DNA from: Candidatus Amarolinea dominans
Lineage (GTDB): Bacteria > Chloroflexota > Anaerolineae > SSC4 > Amarolineaceae
NCBI GenBank assembly: GCA_016719785.1
Contig: JADJYJ010000001.1
Location: forward strand, 558,001 to 622,000
Direction of reading: 5' to 3'
DNA length: 64,000 nucleotides
Each line of letters starts with the position of its first letter. The first letter of the stretch is position 1. Positions 52,940 to 61,579 of the stretch are shown in pieces. The notes beneath the pieces were generated by a model that saw nothing but the letters and a program-made list of their open reading frames with translations, was not told the DNA's origin and did not search any database. The translations under genes and the position numbers were made by a program.

Positions 52940-54499
52940 CTAGATTGCTTCGCTGATCACCTTGGCCTGCGTGAAGAGTAGCAGGTAGTCCGCGCCGCCG
53001 GCCTTGGAATCGGTGCCGCTCATGTTGAAGCCGCCAAACGGCTCCACGCCGACCAGCGCGCCCGTGCATTTGCGGTTGAGGTAAAGGTTGCCTACGTGGA
53101 AATCCTCACGTGCCCGCTCCAGGCGCGCGCGGTGACGACTGAAGATGGCGCCGGTCAGGCCGTACTCGGTGCCGTTCGCCACATCCAACCCGTCCTCGAA
53201 GGACTTCGCCTTGATGCAGGCCAGAACCGGGCCGAAGATCTCTTCCTGCGCCAGGCGGGCGTTGCGATCAATATCGCCAAAGATCGTAGGCGGAACGAAA
53301 TAGCCGTTGGTGGGGTTGTGGCTGAGGGGTTGACCGCCCAGCAGCAGCTTGCCTTCCTGCGTGCCGATTTCGATATACTCCCACATCTTGGCGTAGGCTT
53401 TGGCGTCCACCACCGGCCCCATCCAATGGGCGGGGTCAATCGTTGGCCCCACGGTGATCTTGGCCGCGCGGCGCACCACCTTATCCACGACCTCATCGTA
53501 GACATCTTCCACCAGGATGGCGCGTGAGCAGGCAGAGCACTTTTGCCCCTGAAAGCCAAACGCAGAGGCCACAATCGCGTCCGCGGCCGCGTCCAGGTCC
53601 GCGCTTTCATCTACCAGGATGGCATCCTTGCCGCCCATCTCCAGCAGCGTGCGCTTGAGCCACTTCTGTCCTGGCTGCTGCACGGCCGCGCGCTGGAAGA
53701 TGCGCAGGCCGATCTCTTTGGAGCCGGTGAACGCGATGTGGCGCGTCAGCGGATGATCCACCAGCGCATCGCCCATCTTGCCGCCCGGCCCTGGTAGGAA
53801 GTTGAGGACGCCCGGCGGCAGGCGCAAATCCTCATAGAGCATCTCGCTCAGGAACCAGGCAATCCAGGGCGATGTGCTGGCTGGCTTGAGGACCACGGTG
53901 TTACCGGTCACCAGGCTGGCGGCTGTCATCCCGGCCATGATGGCGCCGGGGAAGTTCCAGGGCGGGATGACCACGCCGACGCCCAGCGGGATGTAGCGCA
54001 GTTCGGCGTCGCGGCCGGCAAACGGTTCCACCGGCTGTGCGCCGCCCATGCGCAGCATCTGGCGCGCGTAGTAATCGCAGAAGTCAATGGTCTCGGCCGT
54101 ATCGGCATCGGCTTCAGGCCAACTCTTGCCCACTTCGTAGACCATGATCGCGCTGAATTCATGCTTGCGCTTGCGGATCAGCTCGGCCAGCTTGAACAGA
54201 TAGCGCGCCCGCGTTTCGTAGGGCACCTTGCGCCATTCGTGAAAAGCATCATGGGCCACTTCCACCGCGCGGTTGGCATGTTCAGGCGTCGCACGGGCAA
54301 AACGGGCCACCACCTGGCTGGGGTTGGCCGGATTGAGCGAGTCGAACGTTTCATCGGTATAGATTTTTTCACCGCCAATGACCATTGGATAGGTGCGGCC
54401 CAGCCACGACTCCACCTTCGACAGCGCAGCCTCGAAAGCCTTGATCTGGGTCGGGTTGCTGAAGTCGGTCATCGGTTCATTGCGAAAGGGAGCTAACAT
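52940..54499 (-). CDS. 1-pyrroline-5-carboxylate (L-glutamate gamma-semialdehyde) dehydrogenase
   Basis: A 519-residue aldehyde dehydrogenase of the long P5C-dehydrogenase type. VIGGEKIYTDETFDSLNPANPS, VIPPWNFPGAIMAGMTAASLV, TLLEMGGKDAILVDESAD (general-base Glu) and FGFQGQKCSACSRAILVED (catalytic Cys) are all characteristic of RocA/PruA. It oxidises glutamate gamma-semialdehyde to glutamate with NAD+, the last step of proline (or arginine/ornithine) degradation. The ATG at 54499 has GAGGAGG seven bases upstream. No proline dehydrogenase gene is adjacent in the window. Confidence 0.94.
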   Translation of the reverse strand: MLAPFRNEPMTDFSNPTQIKAFEAALSKVESWLGRTYPMVIGGEKIYTDETFDSLNPANPSQVVARFARATPEHANRAVEVAHDAFHEWRKVPYETRARYLFKLAELIRKRKHEFSAIMVYEVGKSWPEADADTAETIDFCDYYARQMLRMGGAQPVEPFAGRDAELRYIPLGVGVVIPPWNFPGAIMAGMTAASLVTGNTVVLKPASTSPWIAWFLSEMLYEDLRLPPGVLNFLPGPGGKMGDALVDHPLTRHIAFTGSKEIGLRIFQRAAVQQPGQKWLKRTLLEMGGKDAILVDESADLDAAADAIVASAFGFQGQKCSACSRAILVEDVYDEVVDKVVRRAAKITVGPTIDPAHWMGPVVDAKAYAKMWEYIEIGTQEGKLLLGGQPLSHNPTNGYFVPPTIFGDIDRNARLAQEEIFGPVLACIKAKSFEDGLDVANGTEYGLTGAIFSRHRARLERAREDFHVGNLYLNRKCTGALVGVEPFGGFNMSGTDSKAGGADYLLLFTQAKVISEAI

Positions 54500-54616
54500 G
54501 AATCAACCTCCTCGTTGATACGCGATACGCAAAAAGCTAGCGGGACTCTCCATTGAATCTTATCAGGTTGGCATAGAATCGTCAAACAAAGACGCCAATC
54601 TTGGCATGGGTGACTG

Positions 54617-54645
54617 TTGACAGGCGCGCCGCCGCGTGGTATGCT
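54617..54645 (+). promoter_or_regulatory. Promoter of the kelch protein gene
   Basis: TTGACA (54617-54622), 17 bases, TATGCT (54640-54645). It lies about 195 bp upstream of the start at 54840, leaving a long leader. Confidence 0.75.
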
Positions 54646-54839
54646 TGTGGCATCGTGACCGGCGCCTCGCCATGGGGCAAACCGGATAGTCTCGCCCACT
54701 ATTGTTCTGTGACCCCGCGATGTTTCTGCTACGTGTCAGATTGCATGCTGCGTCGGCGGTTGCCCGGACAGCTCACCGCCGGACGTCATGGCTCACCTCG
54801 TTCATGCTGTCCAGGTTTTCTTGGAAAGGAGCAACTCTC

Positions 54840-56084
54840 GTGAAACGTACTCGTCGCCTGTTCACATTGACTCTCTCGTGTGCGCTCCTGTTGACATTGG
54901 TCGTCTCATGGGGCGCGTCGGCCAGCGCGCCGACTGACGGGCCGTGGGTCAACGGATCGCTGCTGCCGGCCCAGATGGTTCGCTACGACAGCGAAGTCTC
55001 CGGCGGTAAAATGTATGTGCTCGGCTTCCGTCTGCCCACCGGTGAGACCGATGGCAGCGTCTGGGTGTATGACCCTGTCGCCGATTCCTGGGGCGACACC
55101 GGCGTGGACATGCCGGTGCCTGTCTCCAACTATCACATCGCCAAGCTGACTGACAGCAACGGCGTGGGCTTGTACATCTTTGGTGGTCGCGACAGCGCGG
55201 GCCTGTGTACGGACACCGTGCAGGTCTTCTATCCCGGTACCAATACGACCGCGACCGTGGCCACCGACCCCTGGAACGGCCAGGTCAACCCGGGTGAGCG
55301 CGTGTTCCCCGGCGCCGTCGAGGTGGTGGGCAACAAGGCCTACGCCTGGGGCGGTTTCTGTGGCGGCACCACCGCGCCGTTCACCGGCAGTGAGACGTGG
55401 ATCTTCGATCCCATGGCGGCCGGCGGCGCGCGCTGGACCGCTGGCCCGGCGCTGCCCATGAACGGGGCCTATCAGACCGGCGCGGTGCTGGATGGCAAGG
55501 TCTACTCCATCGGCGGCGACACCTTCGATGGCACCAGCCTGTTCCCGTATGCCGATGTGCTCATGCTCGACTCCGCCAACCTGGGCGCGGGCTGGCAGGC
55601 CAAAGCCTCCCTGCCCCTGCCATCGTCGGGCAGCCCTGGCTGTGATGAATCACGCGCCTTTGGCTTCGACAGCAGCAGCGGCTGGGCGTTGGCCGGCAAG
55701 GTCGTGCTGGCGGGCTGCGGTCAGTGGAACGCGACCAACACCGCACTGCCAGACAGCTTCCTGTATGACGCGGCCGGCAACTCCTGGACCACCTTTGCGG
55801 CGCTCATTCAGGCGCGGCGTAATCACGCCGGCGCCTTCATCGTGGCGCCTGATGGACTTTCGGGCAAGATGTGGGTGGGCGGAGGCTACATCCCCGGCGC
55901 GGCCAACACCGGCACCGATACCACCGAGACCTACACCATCTCGTTCTCGGCGCCCACCGCCGTTGGGTTGGATGACTTCAGCGCCCGCGGTTCGGATATG
56001 ACCCTGGCGCTGGTTGGCGGCGGCCTGCTGTTGGGCCTGGCCCTGGCGATGCTCAAGCGACGCCCCGTTGCGCCGCGCGCCTGA
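54840..56084 (+). CDS. Exported kelch-repeat protein with C-terminal membrane anchor
   Basis: A 414-residue protein starting at a GTG that has AAAGGAG nine bases upstream; the longer open frame to 54702 would include part of the leader. A Sec signal (LTLSCALLLTLVVSWGASASA) is followed by kelch-type beta-propeller repeats: GGKMYVLGFRLP, GLYIFGGRDSAG, NKAYAWGGFCGG, DGKVYSIGGDTFDG, GKMWVGGGYIPG. The C-terminus has DDFSARGS, a hydrophobic segment (LALVGGGLLLGLALAML) and a KRR tail: a typical sorting or retention anchor. Propellers of this kind bind proteins or glycans; its partner is unknown. Confidence 0.82.
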   Translation: MKRTRRLFTLTLSCALLLTLVVSWGASASAPTDGPWVNGSLLPAQMVRYDSEVSGGKMYVLGFRLPTGETDGSVWVYDPVADSWGDTGVDMPVPVSNYHIAKLTDSNGVGLYIFGGRDSAGLCTDTVQVFYPGTNTTATVATDPWNGQVNPGERVFPGAVEVVGNKAYAWGGFCGGTTAPFTGSETWIFDPMAAGGARWTAGPALPMNGAYQTGAVLDGKVYSIGGDTFDGTSLFPYADVLMLDSANLGAGWQAKASLPLPSSGSPGCDESRAFGFDSSSGWALAGKVVLAGCGQWNATNTALPDSFLYDAAGNSWTTFAALIQARRNHAGAFIVAPDGLSGKMWVGGGYIPGAANTGTDTTETYTISFSAPTAVGLDDFSARGSDMTLALVGGGLLLGLALAMLKRRPVAPRA

Positions 56085-56136
56085 GATCACTTTTTACCGC
56101 ACGCCGGCACCCTGCCGCGCGTAACAGAATCAATGA

Positions 56137-56174
56137 GGCGCAGCCGCGGGCGAGGGCTGCGCCTTGTTGTTTTC
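56137..56174 (+). terminator. Rho-independent terminator after the kelch gene
   Basis: GGCGCAGCC and GGCTGCGCC form a 9-bp stem with a 9-base loop, followed directly by TTGTTGTTTTC. Confidence 0.8.
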
Positions 56175-56194
56175 AAGATTTCTGCAGTCCAGGT

Positions 56195-56223
56195 TTGACA
56201 CGCCAGAAATGGCATGGTATGCT
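56195..56223 (+). promoter_or_regulatory. Promoter of the nucleotidyltransferase-family gene
   Basis: TTGACA (56195-56200), 17 bases, TATGCT (56218-56223), 58 bp upstream of the start. It is the same form as the promoter at 54617. Confidence 0.78.
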
Positions 56224-56281
56224 ACCCATCACCCTGCCGTGTCGTCATTCTCTACGTCTCTGATTGCCAAGATCACCTGCC

Positions 56282-57511
56282 ATGTTTTCACCGACAACGC
56301 TTGCCCTGCCCGACCAGGCCCTCTTGATGGTCATTCGCCCACCGCCGCACGACTTGAGCAGCCTGCATCGCCTGGATGCAGCCGGCTGGGCGGCTCTCGC
56401 GGCGCGGGCCACGTCGGCGAACCTGGCGCCCCTACTGTTCTATACCCTGCGTCACGAGGGGGTGCTCGACCTGGCGCCGGCGGAGGTGCGCCAGCGCCTC
56501 AGTGAGGAATACTACGCCTCCGTGCGTCGCCAACTGCTGTTCAGCACAGAACTGGAGCCGGTGCTGGCGACGTTACGCAGCCACGGCGTTGTTCCCTTGC
56601 TGCTCAAAGGCGTGGTGTTGGCTGAAACCACCTACCCTGACGTGGGCCTGCGGCCCATGGCTGATATTGACATCCTCGTGCATGCCGCCGACCTCCCGCG
56701 TGTGCGGCAAGCCCTGCAACCGCTCGGCTACTACACCACCGCCACCGGGGCTGAGACCAACGACGAATTCTTCAACGGCGAGCTTTCTTTTGCCAAAGGC
56801 ACCCACACCGAAACCCTGGCCCTCGAATTTCATCAGAACCTGGTGCATCATTGGAACTTCACCGCCCCGCTCAAGATTGATAGCGATGCCCTGTGGCAAC
56901 GGGCGCAGCCGCTGACCCTTGCCGGGCAGCCGGTTGTGCAGTTGGCCGCCGAAGACATGCTGCTGCACCTGTGTCTGCACCGCGCCATGCACCACGGCTT
57001 CACCGGCCTGCCCGGCTATGTGGACATTGCCTGGATGACCGCCACGCAGCGCACGCGCATCAACTGGGAACGCCTGACCGCACGCGCACGCACCTACCAG
57101 GCAGAAGCCATTGTTTTTCTCGCTCTGCAGTTGGCGCATGACCTCCTGGGCGCGGCCGTGCCGGAAAACACCTTGCGCGCGCTCGCGCCTGCGCCCTGGC
57201 GCCAGCGCTTGCTGTTACGCCTGGTTGACCTGGAACTGATCCTGACGGTGGATGTCGCGCCCGCGCAGGAAGATGCCGGCCGCGTCTTGAACGTGGCCGT
57301 GATTGATACCCTGCCCGGCGTCATCGCCTGGCTGTGGCAGCGCCTGTTCCCCGGTGTCCGTTGGCAAAAAACGAACTATGCCCTGGACAGCACGATTCAC
57401 GCCTATGCGTATGCTCTCCTGCTTCATCCCCTGCGCATCGTGGGGGGTTTTGCTGCCCGCGCGGCGCGTGTCGCGCTCCGCAGCAAAGCCTTCAGTCAAT
57501 ATCGGTCGTAG
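56282..57511 (+). CDS. Nucleotidyltransferase-family protein (Nucleotidyltransf_5 type)
   Basis: A 409-residue protein. The hallmark is LLLKGVVLAETTYPDVGLRP with MADIDILVHA, the core of the uncharacterised nucleotidyltransferase family often found near polysaccharide or lasso-peptide genes; the two Asp residues of ADIDILV are the likely metal ligands. EFHQNLVHHWNF and LHLCLHRAMHHGF are also family features. The function in that family is poorly known, and no biosynthetic neighbours point to one. The ATG at 56282 has no strong ribosome-binding site; a TTG 18 bases earlier is an alternative. Confidence 0.8.
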   Translation: MFSPTTLALPDQALLMVIRPPPHDLSSLHRLDAAGWAALAARATSANLAPLLFYTLRHEGVLDLAPAEVRQRLSEEYYASVRRQLLFSTELEPVLATLRSHGVVPLLLKGVVLAETTYPDVGLRPMADIDILVHAADLPRVRQALQPLGYYTTATGAETNDEFFNGELSFAKGTHTETLALEFHQNLVHHWNFTAPLKIDSDALWQRAQPLTLAGQPVVQLAAEDMLLHLCLHRAMHHGFTGLPGYVDIAWMTATQRTRINWERLTARARTYQAEAIVFLALQLAHDLLGAAVPENTLRALAPAPWRQRLLLRLVDLELILTVDVAPAQEDAGRVLNVAVIDTLPGVIAWLWQRLFPGVRWQKTNYALDSTIHAYAYALLLHPLRIVGGFAARAARVALRSKAFSQYRS

Positions 57512-57603
57512 ATTTTCGCCAACGCGCGCAAGGTGCGCCTGCACTTCGATCGTTACCTCTCCGCGGCCCAGGCCATTCTCAGGATTCCCTTCGCCAGCCG
57601 AAC

Positions 57604-57632
57604 TTGACGTATGTCTGGCGTAAGGGTATGAT
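57604..57632 (+). promoter_or_regulatory. Promoter of asd
   Basis: TTGACG (57604-57609), 17 bases, TATGAT (57627-57632), about 70 bp upstream of the start. Confidence 0.72.
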
Positions 57633-57702
57633 AGCCAACAATAGCGTCGTCTTGAGCGAATCTGTGATCCTATGGACGACGACAGCACGCGCGAGAGTGG
57701 AT

Positions 57703-58863
57703 ATGGGCGAATCATCGAGTGTTTCGGAAAATCTGCCGCGCCAGGCCGGCAAGATCCGTGTGGGTGTCCTCGGCGCCACCGGCGCCGTCGGTCAGCGCTT
57801 CATTCAGGTGCTTGCCAATCACCCCTGGTTCGAGTTGAGCGTTTTGGCCGCCTCCCATCGTTCTGCGGGCAAACGCTTTGCCGACGCTTGCCATTGGTAT
57901 CTGGATGAACCAATGCCTGCAGCTGTGCGCACGATGACACTGGAGCCGGGTCAACCTGGCATGGACTGCGAGATTCTCTTCTCCGCCTTGCCCAACAACA
58001 TTGCGCAAGACCTGGAGCCTACCCTGGCAGCAGCCGGCTATGCGGTCTATTCCAACGCCGGTTCCCACCGGGCTGAACCTGACGTGCCGCTGTTGATTCC
58101 CGAAGTCAACCCGCAGCATGCGGCGCTCGTCGAAACACAGCGCACGCGGCGCGGCTGGCGCGGCTTCATCGTCACCAACCCCAACTGCACCGCCACCCAT
58201 CTGACCTGCGCGCTCAAGCCGCTGCACGACGCCTTCGGCTTGCGCCGCGTCTTCGTGGTTTCCATGCAGGCCGTCTCCGGCGCCGGCTATCCGGGCGTCT
58301 CTGCACTCGACATCACCGATAACGTCATTCCCTACATCGGCAACGAAGAGGACAAGGTGCAGACCGAGCCGCTCAAGATGCTGGGCCTCTACGCGGTGGA
58401 CGGCATCATGCCGGCCAATTTCCGCATCAGCGCCCACTGCAATCGGGTGCCCACGCGCGACGGTCATCTGGAATGTGTTTCAGTGGAGCTGGACCGCCCC
58501 GCGACCGAGGTCGAGATGGTGAGCGCCTGGGAGAACTTCCGCGGCCTACCGCAACAACTGGGCCTGCCCACGGCTCCTGCCCACTTCATCGAAGTCCGCG
58601 CTGAAGCGGACCGACCCCAGCCGCGGCGTGACCGGCTGGCCGGCAACGGCATGACGACCAGTGTCGGGCGTCTGCGGCCATGTGAGTTGTTGAGCTACAA
58701 ATTTGTCCTTCTTGGTCACAACACACTGCGCGGCGCCGCGGGCGGCTCCGTGCTCAATGCAGAACTCATGGTTGCCCAGGGTTATTTTGGCGAACGGGCC
58801 ATCGCTGCCCCCGTGCAGGCAGCATTGCGGGCCACCCAGTTGCCCTTGTGGCAACATGCCTAG
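57703..58863 (+). CDS. asd: Aspartate-semialdehyde dehydrogenase (fungal/archaeal-type)
   Basis: A 386-residue enzyme that reduces aspartyl phosphate to aspartate semialdehyde in the pathway to lysine, threonine and methionine. It has the NADP-binding GVLGATGAVGQRFIQVL, the catalytic Cys in VTNPNCTATHLTCAL, SMQAVSGAGYPGVSALD and the late HCNRVPTRDGHLE. Length and motifs match the fungal/archaeal-type ASADH rather than the enterobacterial one. The open frame runs back to 57334 inside the previous gene; I use the ATG at 57703, with a GTG at 57697 as alternative, after the promoter. Confidence 0.94.
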   Translation: MGESSSVSENLPRQAGKIRVGVLGATGAVGQRFIQVLANHPWFELSVLAASHRSAGKRFADACHWYLDEPMPAAVRTMTLEPGQPGMDCEILFSALPNNIAQDLEPTLAAAGYAVYSNAGSHRAEPDVPLLIPEVNPQHAALVETQRTRRGWRGFIVTNPNCTATHLTCALKPLHDAFGLRRVFVVSMQAVSGAGYPGVSALDITDNVIPYIGNEEDKVQTEPLKMLGLYAVDGIMPANFRISAHCNRVPTRDGHLECVSVELDRPATEVEMVSAWENFRGLPQQLGLPTAPAHFIEVRAEADRPQPRRDRLAGNGMTTSVGRLRPCELLSYKFVLLGHNTLRGAAGGSVLNAELMVAQGYFGERAIAAPVQAALRATQLPLWQHA

Positions 58864-58884
58864 CATCGCTGTGGAGTTGTTCTT

Positions 58885-60042
58885 ATGAATCTCTTTGGAA
58901 CTGCAACGTTAGCTGACCTCGCCGGCGACCTGGTTGTGTACCGCAATCTGAATATCCAGGACAAGCGGATCCCCGGATTGCGTGATGCCTGGATGGAAAT
59001 GGACCTGCCCTCGCGGCGCATCCCCCGCAAGCATGAAGAGAACTACGCACGCGCCGCCGCGTGGCTGGTCATGCGCGCGCGCAAGCTCGATCAGCCCCAG
59101 GGCACAGTGAAGGAGCTGCTCTTTCTGGGGGACACGGCCCTCGCCGATGGCGATGCTTTTCGTCACCTCCGGCGCCAGGGCCGCTGGAACGGCTGGGCGT
59201 TCGTGGGCAGCGGCGCCGATGAAAACAGACCGGGCGCGTCCACCTGGGAGCAAGATAAGGACAACGTCATAATCGCCGGTCGTTGGCAGGACCTGGCGCG
59301 CTGGGTACACACCATCCTGGAGCAGGGCGCCTTCTGCGACGAACGGACAGCCCTGGTCATTGATATGGACAAGACAGCCATTGGCGCGCGCGGCCGCAAC
59401 AGCCATGTCATTGATGAAGCACGCCTGGCCGGCCTGCGCGTCACCATGATCGAGATGTTGGGCGACAAGTTCAACCAGATCATCTTCGAAGAAGCCTATC
59501 GCGAGCTCAACCAACCCAGCCACCATCGCTTCACCGCCGACAACCAGGACTACCTGGCGTACGTCTGCCTGATCATCAGCGCAGGGGTCATTTCGTTACG
59601 CGGCCTGTTGGAATGCATCGCGGATGCCCCCAATTACGGTTTCATGCAGTTTGTGCGCTGGGCCGATACGCGCCTGGCCGGCGGCGCCCAGCCAGAACTG
59701 GCCGACATGCACTTCAGCTTCTACAAGCGCCTGGAAGCAGACGACCCCACACCCTTCAAGACGTTTCGCCGCCGTGAGTACCTGGCAACCGCAGCCCGCA
59801 TGGGCAATCTGCCCGACACAACCTCCGTCAGCGATCTGTTGGCGCGGGAGATCTGCCTGACGCGTGAAGTGATGGAGGTCGGCGCCTGGCTCAAACAGCG
59901 CGGCGCCGTGGTCATGGTCCTATCCGACAAACCGGATGAGGCCTCCCTGCCAACCCCTGAACAGGCGCAAGAGGGATACCGCCCTCTGCACCGGGTAAAA
60001 GCGCATGTGGTGGGCGAGACCATTGCCGGGCAACTGCCCTAG
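58885..60042 (+). CDS. Uncharacterised protein with HAD-like phosphatase motif
   Basis: A 385-residue cytoplasmic protein, 21 bp after asd and probably in the same transcript. ALVIDMDKTAIGARGRN (about residues 165-181) is a HAD-type motif I (D-x-D-x-T). VVMVLSDKPDEASL (about 345-358) could be the later HAD acidic motif, but the order and spacing are unusual and I see no clear motif II. The N-terminal 110 residues include a basic, helix-rich region (RRIPRKHEENYARAAAWLVMRARK). No membrane segment. I recognise no named family; a sugar-phosphate or nucleotide phosphatase role is possible only by analogy. Confidence 0.6.
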   Translation: MNLFGTATLADLAGDLVVYRNLNIQDKRIPGLRDAWMEMDLPSRRIPRKHEENYARAAAWLVMRARKLDQPQGTVKELLFLGDTALADGDAFRHLRRQGRWNGWAFVGSGADENRPGASTWEQDKDNVIIAGRWQDLARWVHTILEQGAFCDERTALVIDMDKTAIGARGRNSHVIDEARLAGLRVTMIEMLGDKFNQIIFEEAYRELNQPSHHRFTADNQDYLAYVCLIISAGVISLRGLLECIADAPNYGFMQFVRWADTRLAGGAQPELADMHFSFYKRLEADDPTPFKTFRRREYLATAARMGNLPDTTSVSDLLAREICLTREVMEVGAWLKQRGAVVMVLSDKPDEASLPTPEQAQEGYRPLHRVKAHVVGETIAGQLP

Positions 60043-60146
60043 CCGTCTCCCCTCCACGTTTAGCAACCAGAGACGAATGACGACCGCAACTGGCTGAACA
60101 TGGGGGCGGGCGCCCTTCGTCTTTTGTTTTCGGAGAAATTGCACTC

Positions 60147-61430
60147 ATGCCTGTCCTGCGCCCGTTTCGAGCCTGGCGTTATGCCGATGCTCCGGCCCTG
60201 GCCGATCTGCTTGTGCCCCCGTACGACATCATCAGCCCGGCCGCCCAGGCCGCGTTCTACGCCCGCCATCCCGCGAATCTGATTCAGATGGAGCTGGGAC
60301 TCGAACAGCCGGCCGATGACGACCAAAACAATCGCTATACCCGCGCGGCCGTGGCCCTGAACGATTGGCGCCAGCGTCGCGTGCTGCAGCGTGACCCCTG
60401 GCCAACCTTCTACATCTATCAGCAAACCTTCCGGTTGCCGGGCAGCGCCGAACGTCTGCAGCGCACCGGTTTCTTTGGCAGCCTGCGCCTGGCGCCCTGG
60501 GGTCAGGGTATCCTGCCGCATGAAAAAACGTTTCCCGGCGCCAAGGCGGACCGCCTGGCCCTCTTACAGGCCACCGCCATGCAGACCGGCGCCATCTTCA
60601 CCCTCTTCCGCGACCCAAGCGGTGCTGTGCTGAACGCCCTGCGGCCACTGACCGCCGCCATGCCGATTGCCGCCTTCGTGGCTGACGACGGCATCGAACA
60701 TCGCCTTTGGCCGCTGCACGACCCCGCGCTCATCACCTACCTGGCCGAGACCCTGGCCGGCCGCACCTTGTACGTGGCGGACGGTCATCATCGGTACGAA
60801 ACGGCACTCAACTATCAGCAACAACGGGGGGACGGCGGCGGTGAGCAGCCCTGGGATTACGTGCTGACATTCGCCGCCCCCATCGAGGACCCCGGCGTCC
60901 GTGTCCTGGCTGCGCATCGCTGCCTGCACGATGTGCCGGGTCTCTGGTCGGAAGATGTGCTGGCCGCGCTGCAATCCGGGTTCGAAATACAACGCTACGC
61001 CGCGGCCGACGCGCTGGCCGCGGCGCTGAGGCAAGCCATGCCTGGCGCCGGTTGTTTTGGCCTGCTCTTGCCCGGCACAACCGGCGGCTGGCTCCTGCGA
61101 CCACAGCCGCACCTCACCCTGCCGGCCGATCTGCCGGCCGAGTTGGCCGATCTCGATGTCATCCGCCTGCAGGAATGGGTGCTGCGCCCCGTTTTGCGCC
61201 ACATCACCGACGACCTGGCCGATAAACGCTTTGTGGCCTACGAACCGAACCTGGACCAGGTGATCGAGGCTGTACAGCAGGGGCAGATTCAGGCCGCGTT
61301 CCTGCTCAACCCCACGGGGCTGCACCAACTGTGCGCCGTGGCCGATGCCGGTCTGGTCATGCCGCAGAAGGCCACCTACTTCTACCCTAAACTCATTTCA
61401 GGCATCGTCATGCACGACGTGGCCTCCTAA
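60147..61430 (+). CDS. DUF1015-family protein
   Basis: A 427-residue protein of the widely distributed DUF1015 family. It begins LRPFRAWRYADAPALADLLV, then PPYDIISPA (the family's conserved opening), and later GILPHEKTFPGAKADRLALL and LYVADGHHRYETALNY, the strongest signature (D-G-H-H-R). FLLNPTGLHQL near the end is also conserved. The biochemical function of the family is not firmly established; the His/Arg/Asp cluster suggests an enzyme acting on phosphorylated or nucleotide substrates. It is separated from the HAD-like gene by 104 bp. Confidence 0.9.
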   Translation: MPVLRPFRAWRYADAPALADLLVPPYDIISPAAQAAFYARHPANLIQMELGLEQPADDDQNNRYTRAAVALNDWRQRRVLQRDPWPTFYIYQQTFRLPGSAERLQRTGFFGSLRLAPWGQGILPHEKTFPGAKADRLALLQATAMQTGAIFTLFRDPSGAVLNALRPLTAAMPIAAFVADDGIEHRLWPLHDPALITYLAETLAGRTLYVADGHHRYETALNYQQQRGDGGGEQPWDYVLTFAAPIEDPGVRVLAAHRCLHDVPGLWSEDVLAALQSGFEIQRYAAADALAAALRQAMPGAGCFGLLLPGTTGGWLLRPQPHLTLPADLPAELADLDVIRLQEWVLRPVLRHITDDLADKRFVAYEPNLDQVIEAVQQGQIQAAFLLNPTGLHQLCAVADAGLVMPQKATYFYPKLISGIVMHDVAS

Positions 61431-61431
61431 G

Positions 61432-61524
61432 AGGAATGAGAATTTTTACCGTTCCGCTCCCGGGCAAACTTCGGGCCCACCGAACCCCCCCCAGCGGCCC
61501 CTTTTTTTTTTAATTCTCATTCCT
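61432..61524. other. Intergenic fold-back with T-tract
   Basis: AGGAATGAGAATT (61432-61444) and its exact inverse AATTCTCATTCCT (61512-61524) enclose about 67 bases that include CCCGGGC, a run of eight C and a run of ten T. It may be a terminator with a long stem or a small structured RNA or mobile palindrome. Confidence 0.5.
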
Positions 61525-61579
61525 AACAGAACAAAACACAGAATATGCAACAGATCAAAAACGGTTCAATAGGGTTTTT

